Source of the DNA: Candidatus Sumerlaeota bacterium
Lineage (GTDB): Bacteria; Sumerlaeota; Sumerlaeia; JADFCT01
Length of the DNA stretch: 6,400 bases
Assembly: GCA_026398575.1 (NCBI GenBank)
Contig: JAPLSP010000241.1
Location: 1 to 6,400, forward strand
Direction: 5' to 3'
Shown: positions 1 to 5,908 of the stretch, piece by piece
Layout: the number at the start of each line of letters is the position of its first letter
Position numbering within the stretch: position 1 is the first letter of the stretch
Position numbers and translations under genes: made by a program
Notes under the pieces: model-generated
Told to the model about the DNA's origin: nothing
Database searches by the model: none
The model's input: the letters and a program-made list of their open reading frames with translations, nothing else

Positions 1-440
1 CCTGCAAGCCGCATGATTGAATCCATTTCACAACCGACACCGGCATAGTGCACTGGGACAATGGCTCGCGTACGTTCTGTAATAAGACTTTCCAATAATT
101 TTTCGTCAAGATTCAAAGTGTCAGGGCGGATGTCACAGAAGACGGGACGAGCGCCGAAGAGAACGTAAGCATTTACTGTTGAAACAAAAGTGAATGCAGG
201 AACAATGACCTCATCCCCTGCCCTCAGATTTAGCAGAAGGGCGCTCATCTCCAACGCATGTGTGCAGGATGTCGTCAGGAGCGCCTTGGGAACCTTGATT
301 GTTTCTTCCAAAAATGCCTGACAGCGCGTAGTAAAGGGTCCATCACCCGATATATGGCCGTTATGAATACATTCGGAGATATAATACAATTCCTTTCCCT
401 CAAAACAGGGCCTATTGAATGGGATTTGGATGGACGACAT
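1..440 (-). CDS. wecE: dTDP-4-amino-4,6-dideoxygalactose transaminase WecE (RffA), N-terminal part, runs off window
   Basis: Only the first 146 codons are inside the window; the frame is open to position 1. The translation begins MSSIQIPFNRPCFEGKEL and carries the fold-type I, DegT/DnrJ/EryC1/StrS-family N-terminus. Stretches such as SGDGPFTTRCQ (31-41), SCTHALEMSALLL (58-70), GDEVIVPAFTFVST (75-88) and VPVHYAGVGCEMDSIM (128-143) match E. coli WecE almost residue for residue as I recall it. The family converts dTDP-4-keto-6-deoxyglucose plus glutamate to dTDP-Fuc4N in the cytoplasm, using PLP. The catalytic lysine (near residue 181 in E. coli) lies outside the window, so activity cannot be judged. 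The ATG at 438-440 fits the known N-terminus, with GAGG about 12 bases upstream. The frame stays open upstream to a TGA at 531-533, but without a better start. A 140-base gap separates it from the methyltransferase gene upstream. Identification is firm at family level and good at WecE level. Confidence 0.88.
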   Translation of the reverse strand, partial: MSSIQIPFNRPCFEGKELYYISECIHNGHISGDGPFTTRCQAFLEETIKVPKALLTTSCTHALEMSALLLNLRAGDEVIVPAFTFVSTVNAYVLFGARPVFCDIRPDTLNLDEKLLESLITERTRAIVPVHYAGVGCEMDSIMRLA

Positions 441-580
441 AGATTCAAATGACCTCGTATTACAAAAGTATTTTTTTGCTTCCAGTCCTGCCCCAATATC
501 ATTTGAACAAAGATGAATATCCAATAGATTTCAAGTTTTACTCATGCAGCATCGCAAGATGGATTCGATCGGCATATCGG
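441..580. other. Intergenic spacer upstream of wecE
   Basis: This is the only real gap between genes in the window; all other junctions overlap or are under about 20 bases. On the minus strand it is AT-rich, with an A7 run close to the wecE start. I see no hairpin followed by a T run and no pair of -35/-10 boxes better than weak matches. It may hold a promoter or mark a boundary between gene modules, but the sequence does not show which. Confidence 0.5.
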
Positions 581-1348
581 TCAGTGCATTTTCTCCGCAA
601 AAAGCAATTTGTAGTCGCCCATCCCGCGCATTCCGGGCAGCCGCATCAGTGCCTGTCCTGTCCAGTACAGAGGCCGCGTGATAAAGGCGGGCCAAGGAAG
701 GTATGCCAACAAACGAACCGGCGAAAAATGCAGATCCTCCGTGGCAAGTAACTCAAATCCAGTTTGCGTGACGATTCTCTTGAACTCAAGTACGTTCATG
801 TTGAGCACCCTGTGAAGAAAGCCGCGATGAACCGGTTCCAGCAAAAGCATCTTTCCGCCTGGCTTGAGCGCGGTATATAGTTTTGCCAAGCCCAGTTTCA
901 AGGCCTCAGCGTCTTTACAGGCGAAAGTAAGAACCCCCCAAGTGAATATCAGTTCGAATTCCTGTTTATTCTGGATATCGAATAACGAGCATACCTCGAA
1001 AGAAATTCCTTTGCCGCCCAATCGCTTGCGCGCAATTTCGATTGCCTTGCGAGAGAAATCCAGTGCCTTGACCTTCAAACCCTGATCTGCAAAATATCCT
1101 GAGAGTCTTCCTGTGCCGCAACCCAAATCCAGTACGCGGACATTCCTGGAGGCTGGTACATATGCGCGAATGGCCTCGAGTAGCTCGCGATGATACAGGA
1201 CGTTCAAGTGGCGATTGGGCCACATGGAGGCTTCATCTGCCGCGTATTCAGACGCTTTAGAGTCCCAATACTCTGGCGTTGAATAGATCGCCTCGCGCCT
1301 AAGGCGATTTTGGATCATCGCCTTCAGACCACTTGTTCTCAACGTCAT
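581..1348 (-). CDS. Class I SAM-dependent methyltransferase
   Basis: A 255-residue cytoplasmic protein with a Rossmann-type SAM-binding fold. Motif I is VLDLGCGTG at residues 72-80. The acidic residue ending strand 2 is D97 in ALDFS. The post-motif stretch LKPGGKMLLLEP (161-172) is typical of the Methyltransf_11/25/UbiE-like group. The C-terminal third (about 205-240) is rich in aromatics, prolines and leucines and may bind a hydrophobic or lipid-linked substrate; that is inference. The ATG at 1346-1348 has GGAG about 10 bases upstream but overlaps the preceding gene by 50 bases. A second ATG at 1316-1318 (residue 11) would cut the overlap to 20 bases, but its AAGG sits only 2-3 bases away. 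The position in a sugar operon suggests methylation of a glycan, sugar nucleotide or lipid carrier, but the acceptor and methylated atom (O, N or C) cannot be told. The family call is firm and the substrate unknown. Confidence 0.85.
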   Translation of the reverse strand: MTLRTSGLKAMIQNRLRREAIYSTPEYWDSKASEYAADEASMWPNRHLNVLYHRELLEAIRAYVPASRNVRVLDLGCGTGRLSGYFADQGLKVKALDFSRKAIEIARKRLGGKGISFEVCSLFDIQNKQEFELIFTWGVLTFACKDAEALKLGLAKLYTALKPGGKMLLLEPVHRGFLHRVLNMNVLEFKRIVTQTGFELLATEDLHFSPVRLLAYLPWPAFITRPLYWTGQALMRLPGMRGMGDYKLLFAEKMH

Positions 1349-3446
1349 GTCGCTCTGTCTCCAGTTCCTTTAGGATTGATGCCACTTGGATTATGTCTTT
1401 CTCCGTCATCTTAAGATAAAAGGGCAAATCAAGAACTGATTGCGCAAGCGACTTTGCCCGCGCGCATGAATCGGGACAAACAATATAGGTAAAGCTGAAC
1501 GCAAAGTCCACCCCGAGACGTGTTGCCCTGCGATAGTATGCGAGTTTGTCTCCTTTGACGCGGATCGGGAATCGAATGCATCCCCACTCACTTTTCTCGT
1601 CCTCCGGTGGAAGGAGGAAGGCATTCAGCCCTTTGAGATGACGGTGATATGCGCGATATAGAGATCTTCTGTGGGCGATGATCACAGAAAATCTTCTGAT
1701 CTGCTTCCGTGCGAGAAAGGCTTGCCATTGCGCCATCTCGTAGCGATAGAATTCGCTGGGCGTCAGCCTAAGTTCCGGCCCGTCGTTGGTGAAGCGACCG
1801 CGCGCCTCGAACTCAAGCCAATGAAAGAGGCGATAAAGCAAAGGGTTCTCTATAAAGAGGAGCATCATGCCCATCACGGTCCACTTGATCCGTGTCGCAA
1901 ACGGGATGGGCTGAATCCCCGCTTCGTAGTCGGCCTCAACCCTCCGGAACAGCGCATTGTCCTTAACCGTCAAGCAGCCGCCTTTCAGTGGAACGTTCAC
2001 CATCTTGGTGGAATCGAAACTATAGAAGGCGGCGTCGCCGAATTGCCCGGCGAGGCGGCCTCCAACTCGGGTTCCCAGCGCAGGGGCAACGTCCTCAATC
2101 AGAAAGGCTCGCCTTTGCGCACAGATGTCGGTAATGGCTTTGATATCGCACGGGAATCCAAACTGATGCGTGGCGATCACTGCAGTGTCTGCGTCGGCGA
2201 AACGTTCAACCTCTGATGCAGGCATGTTGAATCCTTCTTCCTCAACCTCGCCGAATACGATTTTCTTTCCGGCCAAACGGCAAGCTTCCTCAACGGCTTT
2301 GCATGTGTAGGCGGGGATCAGTACTTTTTTCATCGCCAAGGAGCGCAACAAGTAGTAAAGCGCCCCGCGCCCTGAAGGCGTTAGCAGAATGTTGGTTTGG
2401 CCGAGCATGTGCGACAGCTCTTTCCTTAGTTCTTCTTTTTGTGAGCTGTTGCGATTCGTTATCATGCATGCGCCTAACATATCTGTGAAGCTATAGTTGA
2501 CCTTAGTTCTTGGCATCAACCCAATGCGAAGACGCCAGCGCAAGAGCAGGCATAGAAAATAGATGACGAAACCGAGCATGAGAAGCCATAGGCCATAAAC
2601 GCGCAAAGCTATAGCGCCCGCTTGGGCTGTGATGTCCGGTTGGCCCAGGGATTTCAACAAGTAAGCAGTCCCCACCTCGGAGACGCCGACGGCGCCTGGA
2701 ACAAAACTGAGGATGTTGATCAGGGTCGTCACGCCAGTTAACTCCAATGTCTGTATGAAGCCGATCTTCAGGAAGAGCGCGTTAAGGCTGACGTGCCAGC
2801 CCGCGACGACCATGATCCAACCAGCCAGGGTCAACGCGATCACCATTGAGAGCGGAAAGGGATCCCGCAGGCAATCACGAACACTGTCGTGGAAGGCTTT
2901 GAACCTTTTCGTAAGGAATTGACGCGGGGTCCACTTCCAGATGATACCCAACGCGATGAGCAGGACTAAAGCAAAGAAGGCTATTCTTCGGAGGGAGAAC
3001 AAGGCGTGAAACTCGTCGAGGACGCCTGCGAGCGCGAAGAGCAGCACAGCCGCCAAGTCAAGCAACCGTTCCACGAGAAACGTAGCGTAGCCTTGCGATC
3101 GGCGCACGTTATGCCTGCTTTTCAGCCATTCGACCTTTATCGCCTCGCCGGATTGAAATGGCGTGATGTTGGAAAGAGACAACGCGACCACAGTGAGATA
3201 AAACACCTCTTTGAACCTAGCGTGTATCCCTGTCTGGCGCAGTAGAATCTGCCAACGCCACGCCCGAAGAAGCCAGTAGGCGATGATGGTTCCCCCGCTT
3301 GTTATCAAAAACAGCGGCCAATCCATCTGCCGCAAGACGCCGCCGATTTCCCGCCACCGAAAGGAGAAAATGACATAGGGCAGACAGATGAGCAGCAGGA
3401 CGCCCGCGACAAGTATTCTCAGGTGGGGCAAACGGGGCGATTTCAT
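1299..3446 (-). CDS. Fusion: YbhN/UPF0104 (LPG-synthase TM-like) membrane domain + DegT/DnrJ/EryC1-type PLP aminotransferase
   Basis: One uninterrupted 715-codon frame. Residues 1-310 form a polytopic inner-membrane domain with hydrophobic segments near 10-28, 43-60, 82-95, 125-142, 153-170, 198-218, 232-250 and 280-302. It has family-typical motifs: TPFQSGEAIKVE (95-106), FLVERLLDLAA (123-133) and FVPGAVGVSEVG (248-259). This matches the LPG_synthase_TM/UPF0104 group, whose best-known member is the lipid-flipping part of MprF. Residues about 320-695 are a fold-type I PLP aminotransferase. They contain TPSGRGALYYLLRSL (356-370), the PLP-ring aspartate in FLIEDVAPALG (448-458; D452), and FYSFDSTKMVN (474-484), where K481 is the predicted Schiff-base lysine. 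Both halves have normal stand-alone lengths and look active. A hydrophobic patch at 520-546 in the aminotransferase may lie on the membrane. The ATG overlaps the ATP-grasp stop as ATGA, with GAGGG 7 bases upstream. Internal methionines 311, 323 and 328 could start a separate aminotransferase, but none has a clear ribosome site. Sugar amination at the membrane is inference. Confidence 0.87.
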   Translation of the reverse strand: MKSPRLPHLRILVAGVLLLICLPYVIFSFRWREIGGVLRQMDWPLFLITSGGTIIAYWLLRAWRWQILLRQTGIHARFKEVFYLTVVALSLSNITPFQSGEAIKVEWLKSRHNVRRSQGYATFLVERLLDLAAVLLFALAGVLDEFHALFSLRRIAFFALVLLIALGIIWKWTPRQFLTKRFKAFHDSVRDCLRDPFPLSMVIALTLAGWIMVVAGWHVSLNALFLKIGFIQTLELTGVTTLINILSFVPGAVGVSEVGTAYLLKSLGQPDITAQAGAIALRVYGLWLLMLGFVIYFLCLLLRWRLRIGLMPRTKVNYSFTDMLGACMITNRNSSQKEELRKELSHMLGQTNILLTPSGRGALYYLLRSLAMKKVLIPAYTCKAVEEACRLAGKKIVFGEVEEEGFNMPASEVERFADADTAVIATHQFGFPCDIKAITDICAQRRAFLIEDVAPALGTRVGGRLAGQFGDAAFYSFDSTKMVNVPLKGGCLTVKDNALFRRVEADYEAGIQPIPFATRIKWTVMGMMLLFIENPLLYRLFHWLEFEARGRFTNDGPELRLTPSEFYRYEMAQWQAFLARKQIRRFSVIIAHRRSLYRAYHRHLKGLNAFLLPPEDEKSEWGCIRFPIRVKGDKLAYYRRATRLGVDFAFSFTYIVCPDSCARAKSLAQSVLDLPFYLKMTEKDIIQVASILKELETERHDVENKWSEGDDPKSP

Positions 3447-4642
3447 TGCACGGCCCTCAGATTCAGCTGGATGAGCGACTCGGCAACCTTGGCGTCCAGA
3501 TCATCCCGGTCCTGGCCGGTGATCAGCATCTCCCCGACGCGAGCTGTGCCATTGATAAAGGGCGACGTCGCATCGCCGATCTGTTTCTCGATAACCAGCG
3601 ACGCCACCCATGGGGCTTTGCGCAGCGCGTCGGCCGCGTTGGTGTCGTATTGAAGACGGCCGGCACCGACCGTTCCCAGCAGTGCAACGGCAGCCGGACG
3701 GAACTTCAAATCCGCAGGCGGCACCGGCGCTTGACCCAAAATGGCATAGCGTACTGCGAAATCCACCGCATCGAATCCGCTGGAAAGTCGCAGGAGCGCG
3801 GATAGGCTGTTCCCGCCCAAGCGCGGCGTCATCTCCAAAATGAAAACGGCATCATCGTCTGTCACGACAAAATCGCAATCAAACAGGCCTTGGTGAACAC
3901 CGAGACGGTTGAAAACAGATGCGATGGCCTCAAGCGTATGCAGCCGCGCCTTCGGGTTCATGCGTGAGGGTATCCGATGACCGTGAGTGGCTACATAAGG
4001 GACGGGAGCCGTTACGCGGTCAGTCAAGCAGGCGAAAGCGATCTGCCCGTTACAGAGGACGCCTTCGCAGGTGCCTTGCCGCCCCTCTATGTAACGCTCC
4101 AAAACGCACTCGCCGTTGGGACTGAACTCCAAGGACTCTGGCAGACGGCGGATAAACTCCTCCTGTGAGCGAACGATGAATACCCCCTTGCTTCCGGACG
4201 AACGCGCAGGCTTAACAACACCCCACCCGGATTCAAAGAAGCCATCCGGATCCGGACCGTCCTGTCGGACGGGAAATGCTTCTGGATGCCTGTACCCTTG
4301 CGCTTGCTGCCAGCGCCGAAAGACGTTCTTATCGCACAGCACGCGCGTGGCCTCGTAAGGTGGCCCGGCCAGATTCATCTTTTCGGCGACATAAGCCGCA
4401 GCCGGAAGCGACACGTCAGTGCAGACTGCTAAAACTCCATTCACATTGTTTTCTCGTGCAACTGAGAGAACTGCCTCCAAGTCCGTGGTGCTTGCGTTAT
4501 ATGAGCGATCCGCAAAAGCATGTCCTGGATTGGATGGCCGATTATCCAACGTTATCACGCGATAGCCCAATTCCAGTGCTCTGCGAATCGCAGGCAATTG
4601 ATAAAGCGAAGCCGCTAGGATTAGAATCGTCGGTTTATTCAT
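3443..4642 (-). CDS. ATP-grasp carboxylate-amine ligase, full length
   Basis: A 399-residue cytoplasmic protein of the ATP-grasp superfamily, carbamoyl-phosphate synthase/biotin carboxylase-like group. The N-terminal pre-ATP-grasp fold starts with ILILAASLYQLPAIRRA (6-22) and reaches about residue 100. The nucleotide site follows: VVKPARSSGSKGVFIV (142-157) supplies lysine and the glycine-rich loop, and CVLERYIEG (179-187) the adenine-contact segment. D257 and E270 with R274 in FILEMTPRLGGNS (267-279) are the expected Mg-ATP ligands. All key residues appear present, so it is probably active. The family joins a carboxylate to an amine or other nucleophile through an acyl-phosphate. The neighbouring aminotransferases suggest an amino sugar or amino acid as one partner, but that is not shown. 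It overlaps GT2-B by 8 bases (ATGAATAA) and its TGA overlaps the next ATG by 4. Its GC content is much higher than that of GT2-B. It is homologous to the remnant at 5564-5908. Confidence 0.87.
   Translation of the reverse strand: MNKPTILILAASLYQLPAIRRALELGYRVITLDNRPSNPGHAFADRSYNASTTDLEAVLSVARENNVNGVLAVCTDVSLPAAAYVAEKMNLAGPPYEATRVLCDKNVFRRWQQAQGYRHPEAFPVRQDGPDPDGFFESGWGVVKPARSSGSKGVFIVRSQEEFIRRLPESLEFSPNGECVLERYIEGRQGTCEGVLCNGQIAFACLTDRVTAPVPYVATHGHRIPSRMNPKARLHTLEAIASVFNRLGVHQGLFDCDFVVTDDDAVFILEMTPRLGGNSLSALLRLSSGFDAVDFAVRYAILGQAPVPPADLKFRPAAVALLGTVGAGRLQYDTNAADALRKAPWVASLVIEKQIGDATSPFINGTARVGEMLITGQDRDDLDAKVAESLIQLNLRAVQ
3454..3458 (-). promoter_or_regulatory. Ribosome binding site of the membrane-domain/aminotransferase fusion gene
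   Basis: On the minus strand GAGGG lies 7 bases before the ATG at 3444-3446, inside the last codons of the ATP-grasp gene. The start and the upstream TGA share four bases (ATGA), an arrangement that usually couples translation of the two genes. This supports the 3446 start over internal methionines. Confidence 0.6.
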
Positions 4643-5546
4643 GAATTTCTCGAATGGAATAACTGATGCGAGTTCGCGTCAGCTGCTGATTAATTTGTGA
4701 GATGTATACTAGGCAAATAAGTAGGCATAAGATGAGAATCACATTAAAGAATGATAAGAAAATAATAGTACTTGCCCAACCAGTCAAAAACCCTCCTCCC
4801 AAAAAGGCCCGGATGAAAACGAACGAAGCAAAAGTGACGCTAAACAAAAACGCGGAAACACAAATTATACCCACAAAGTACAGTGGATAGTTAGAGTAGC
4901 TGATTATTAAATTAGCAGCTAAGCGCAAACTGCGCTTAAGATTGTAATTCGATCGTCCAAATGAACGCGGTTCATGCCGCACAGGAACGTTTACATAACT
5001 GGAGACGTTGGATAATAGCATACAGGTAACATAAGGGAAGACACCTCCCATTGATATAACTAATTCTATTACAGGTCGCCTTATTGCACGAAATGAAGTA
5101 AGCTGGAAGTCAGGAGGTAGCCTAAAAATCCGCCGCTGTATGGAGTCAATCAGCATGCCTCCGAAATTTCGGACTCGTGCATGCTTCTTCGAGTCATACG
5201 CTCCAATGGCCAAATCGTAACCTTCCTCTACAGAAGCAATAAGGCGAGGGATTTCTTCCGGCGGATTCTGCAGATCATCATCCATGGTTACAATGATTTC
5301 GCCTCTGGCTTTTGCAAATCCACAAAGGATAGCATTATGTTGCCCTGAGTTTTTTCTCAGGCGAATAATTTTTACTTTTTCAGCATATTGACATTTGATT
5401 TTCTTGAGAATTTCCCACGAACCATCCGGGCTACAATCATCTACAAAAACAACTTCATAGCGTGTGGATTGGGTCTTGAACATAGCGTCAATTCTGGATG
5501 TTAATAATTCCAGTGAGTCATGGGAATTATAAACAGGGATGACCAC
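4635..5546 (-). CDS. Membrane-anchored family 2 glycosyltransferase (GtrB/DPM1/ArnC-like), start codon uncertain
   Basis: An inverting GT-A fold glycosyltransferase, 303 residues from the GTG at 5544-5546. Motifs are VVIPVYNS at the N-terminus, VFVDDCSPDGSW (33-44), LRKNSGQHNAILCG (63-76) and TMDDDLQNPPEEIP (87-100), whose aspartates bind the metal-nucleotide-sugar. FGRSNYNLKRSLRL (196-209) follows. Two membrane helices (about 219-246 and 258-283) close the protein, as in GtrB-type enzymes that load a sugar onto polyprenyl phosphate. Length and motif order are normal, so the catalytic part is intact. The GTG is the only usual start codon nearby, but it falls inside the first beta strand and lacks a ribosome site. 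The frame continues upstream, and a GAGAGG 6 bases before an ATC codon at 5574-5576 points to an original ATG there. Composition is AT-rich (35-42% GC in sampled blocks). Donor and acceptor are unknown. Confidence 0.85.
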   Translation of the reverse strand: MVIPVYNSHDSLELLTSRIDAMFKTQSTRYEVVFVDDCSPDGSWEILKKIKCQYAEKVKIIRLRKNSGQHNAILCGFAKARGEIIVTMDDDLQNPPEEIPRLIASVEEGYDLAIGAYDSKKHARVRNFGGMLIDSIQRRIFRLPPDFQLTSFRAIRRPVIELVISMGGVFPYVTCMLLSNVSSYVNVPVRHEPRSFGRSNYNLKRSLRLAANLIISYSNYPLYFVGIICVSAFLFSVTFASFVFIRAFLGGGFLTGWASTIIFLSFFNVILILCLLICLVYISQINQQLTRTRISYSIREIHE

Positions 5547-5563
5547 ACTAACTGAAACTAGAT

Positions 5564-5908
5564 CTATATTTGAGATGTTAGACCTCTCGTAACTTTGAAG
5601 TTCGTGCTCAGCCGAGCGCTTTGCTGGGAATTCCCAACAAGATGCAAGTGTTCGGCCACATAAGATATAGTGGAAACTGCCACATCCGAGGCTATGGATA
5701 CGACCCCATCGATTCTCTCACTCTTGCAGACTGCGAGTATTTCGTCCTTCTCCACGACCGAGATGGGGTAGAACCGATCGCAATGGTCTTTGGCGACGGC
5801 ACCTTCTTCCCAGGCGAAGCAAATCGTCTCAACGCCCATGGATCGTGCCCGAAAAACCAACGGCAACTGCAAATAGCTCGCTCCTATTATCGCAAGTGTT
5901 TTCTTCAT
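5564..5908 (-). pseudogene. ATP-grasp ligase, N-terminal fragment (114 residues)
   Basis: The 114-residue product is the pre-ATP-grasp domain of a ligase related to the full-length gene at 3443-4642. LAIIGASYLQLPLVFRA (5-21) aligns with ILILAASLYQLPAIRRA, and SYVAEHLHLVGNS (83-95) with AYVAEKMNLAGPP. The two resemble each other only moderately, so this is an old paralogue or a separate acquisition. Homology lasts to about residue 105, just where the nucleotide-binding domain should begin. The frame then stops at a TAG (5564-5566). The glycine-rich loop, metal ligands and about 280 residues are missing, so it cannot be a working ligase. The ATG overlaps the stop of the GT2-A fragment as ATGA but has no visible ribosome site. 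Sampled blocks are about 47-55% GC, above both flanks. A deletion remnant is the simplest reading; an assembly chimera is possible. Confidence 0.75.
5583..5588 (-). promoter_or_regulatory. Orphan ribosome binding site (GAGAGG) pointing to an ATC codon
   Basis: On the minus strand GAGAGG is followed by six bases (TCTAAC) and then an ATC codon at 5574-5576 in the frame of the downstream glycosyltransferase. A start there would add the natural-looking leader SNIDLVSVS before VVIPVYNS. The six-base spacer contains an out-of-frame TAA, the usual layout of a stop followed closely by a start. It is probably the relic, or the real but weak, initiation site of GT2-B. Confidence 0.45.

Noticed and set aside
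455..480. Possible -10 box (TGTAAT on the minus strand) before wecE
   Set aside because: A five-of-six match, but it lacks a credible -35 at 16-18 bases and would start the transcript inside the ribosome site.
275..502. Minus-strand 75-codon frame
   Set aside because: It overlaps wecE in another frame; the WecE frame has strong family likeness and this one has none.
565..583. Short inverted repeat (CGAT/ATCG) just after the methyltransferase stop
   Set aside because: The arms are only four bases with no T run following, too weak for a terminator.
449..751. Plus-strand 100-codon open frame covering the spacer and the methyltransferase end
   Set aside because: No family motifs, composition of non-coding sequence, and it runs against a well-supported minus-strand gene.
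1671..2216. Plus-strand 181-codon open frame
   Set aside because: It lies wholly opposite the aminotransferase domain, has no recognisable motif and is a shadow frame of a GC-rich gene.
3446..4644. Several plus-strand frames opposite the ATP-grasp gene (up to 122 codons)
   Set aside because: They mirror a high-GC coding region, show no motifs or ribosome sites and change frame repeatedly.
5564..5640. Programmed frameshift joining the ATP-grasp fragment to GT2-B
   Set aside because: The frames are offset and open over a short shared stretch, but there is no slippery heptamer and the product would lack a ligase active site. A deletion scar explains it better.
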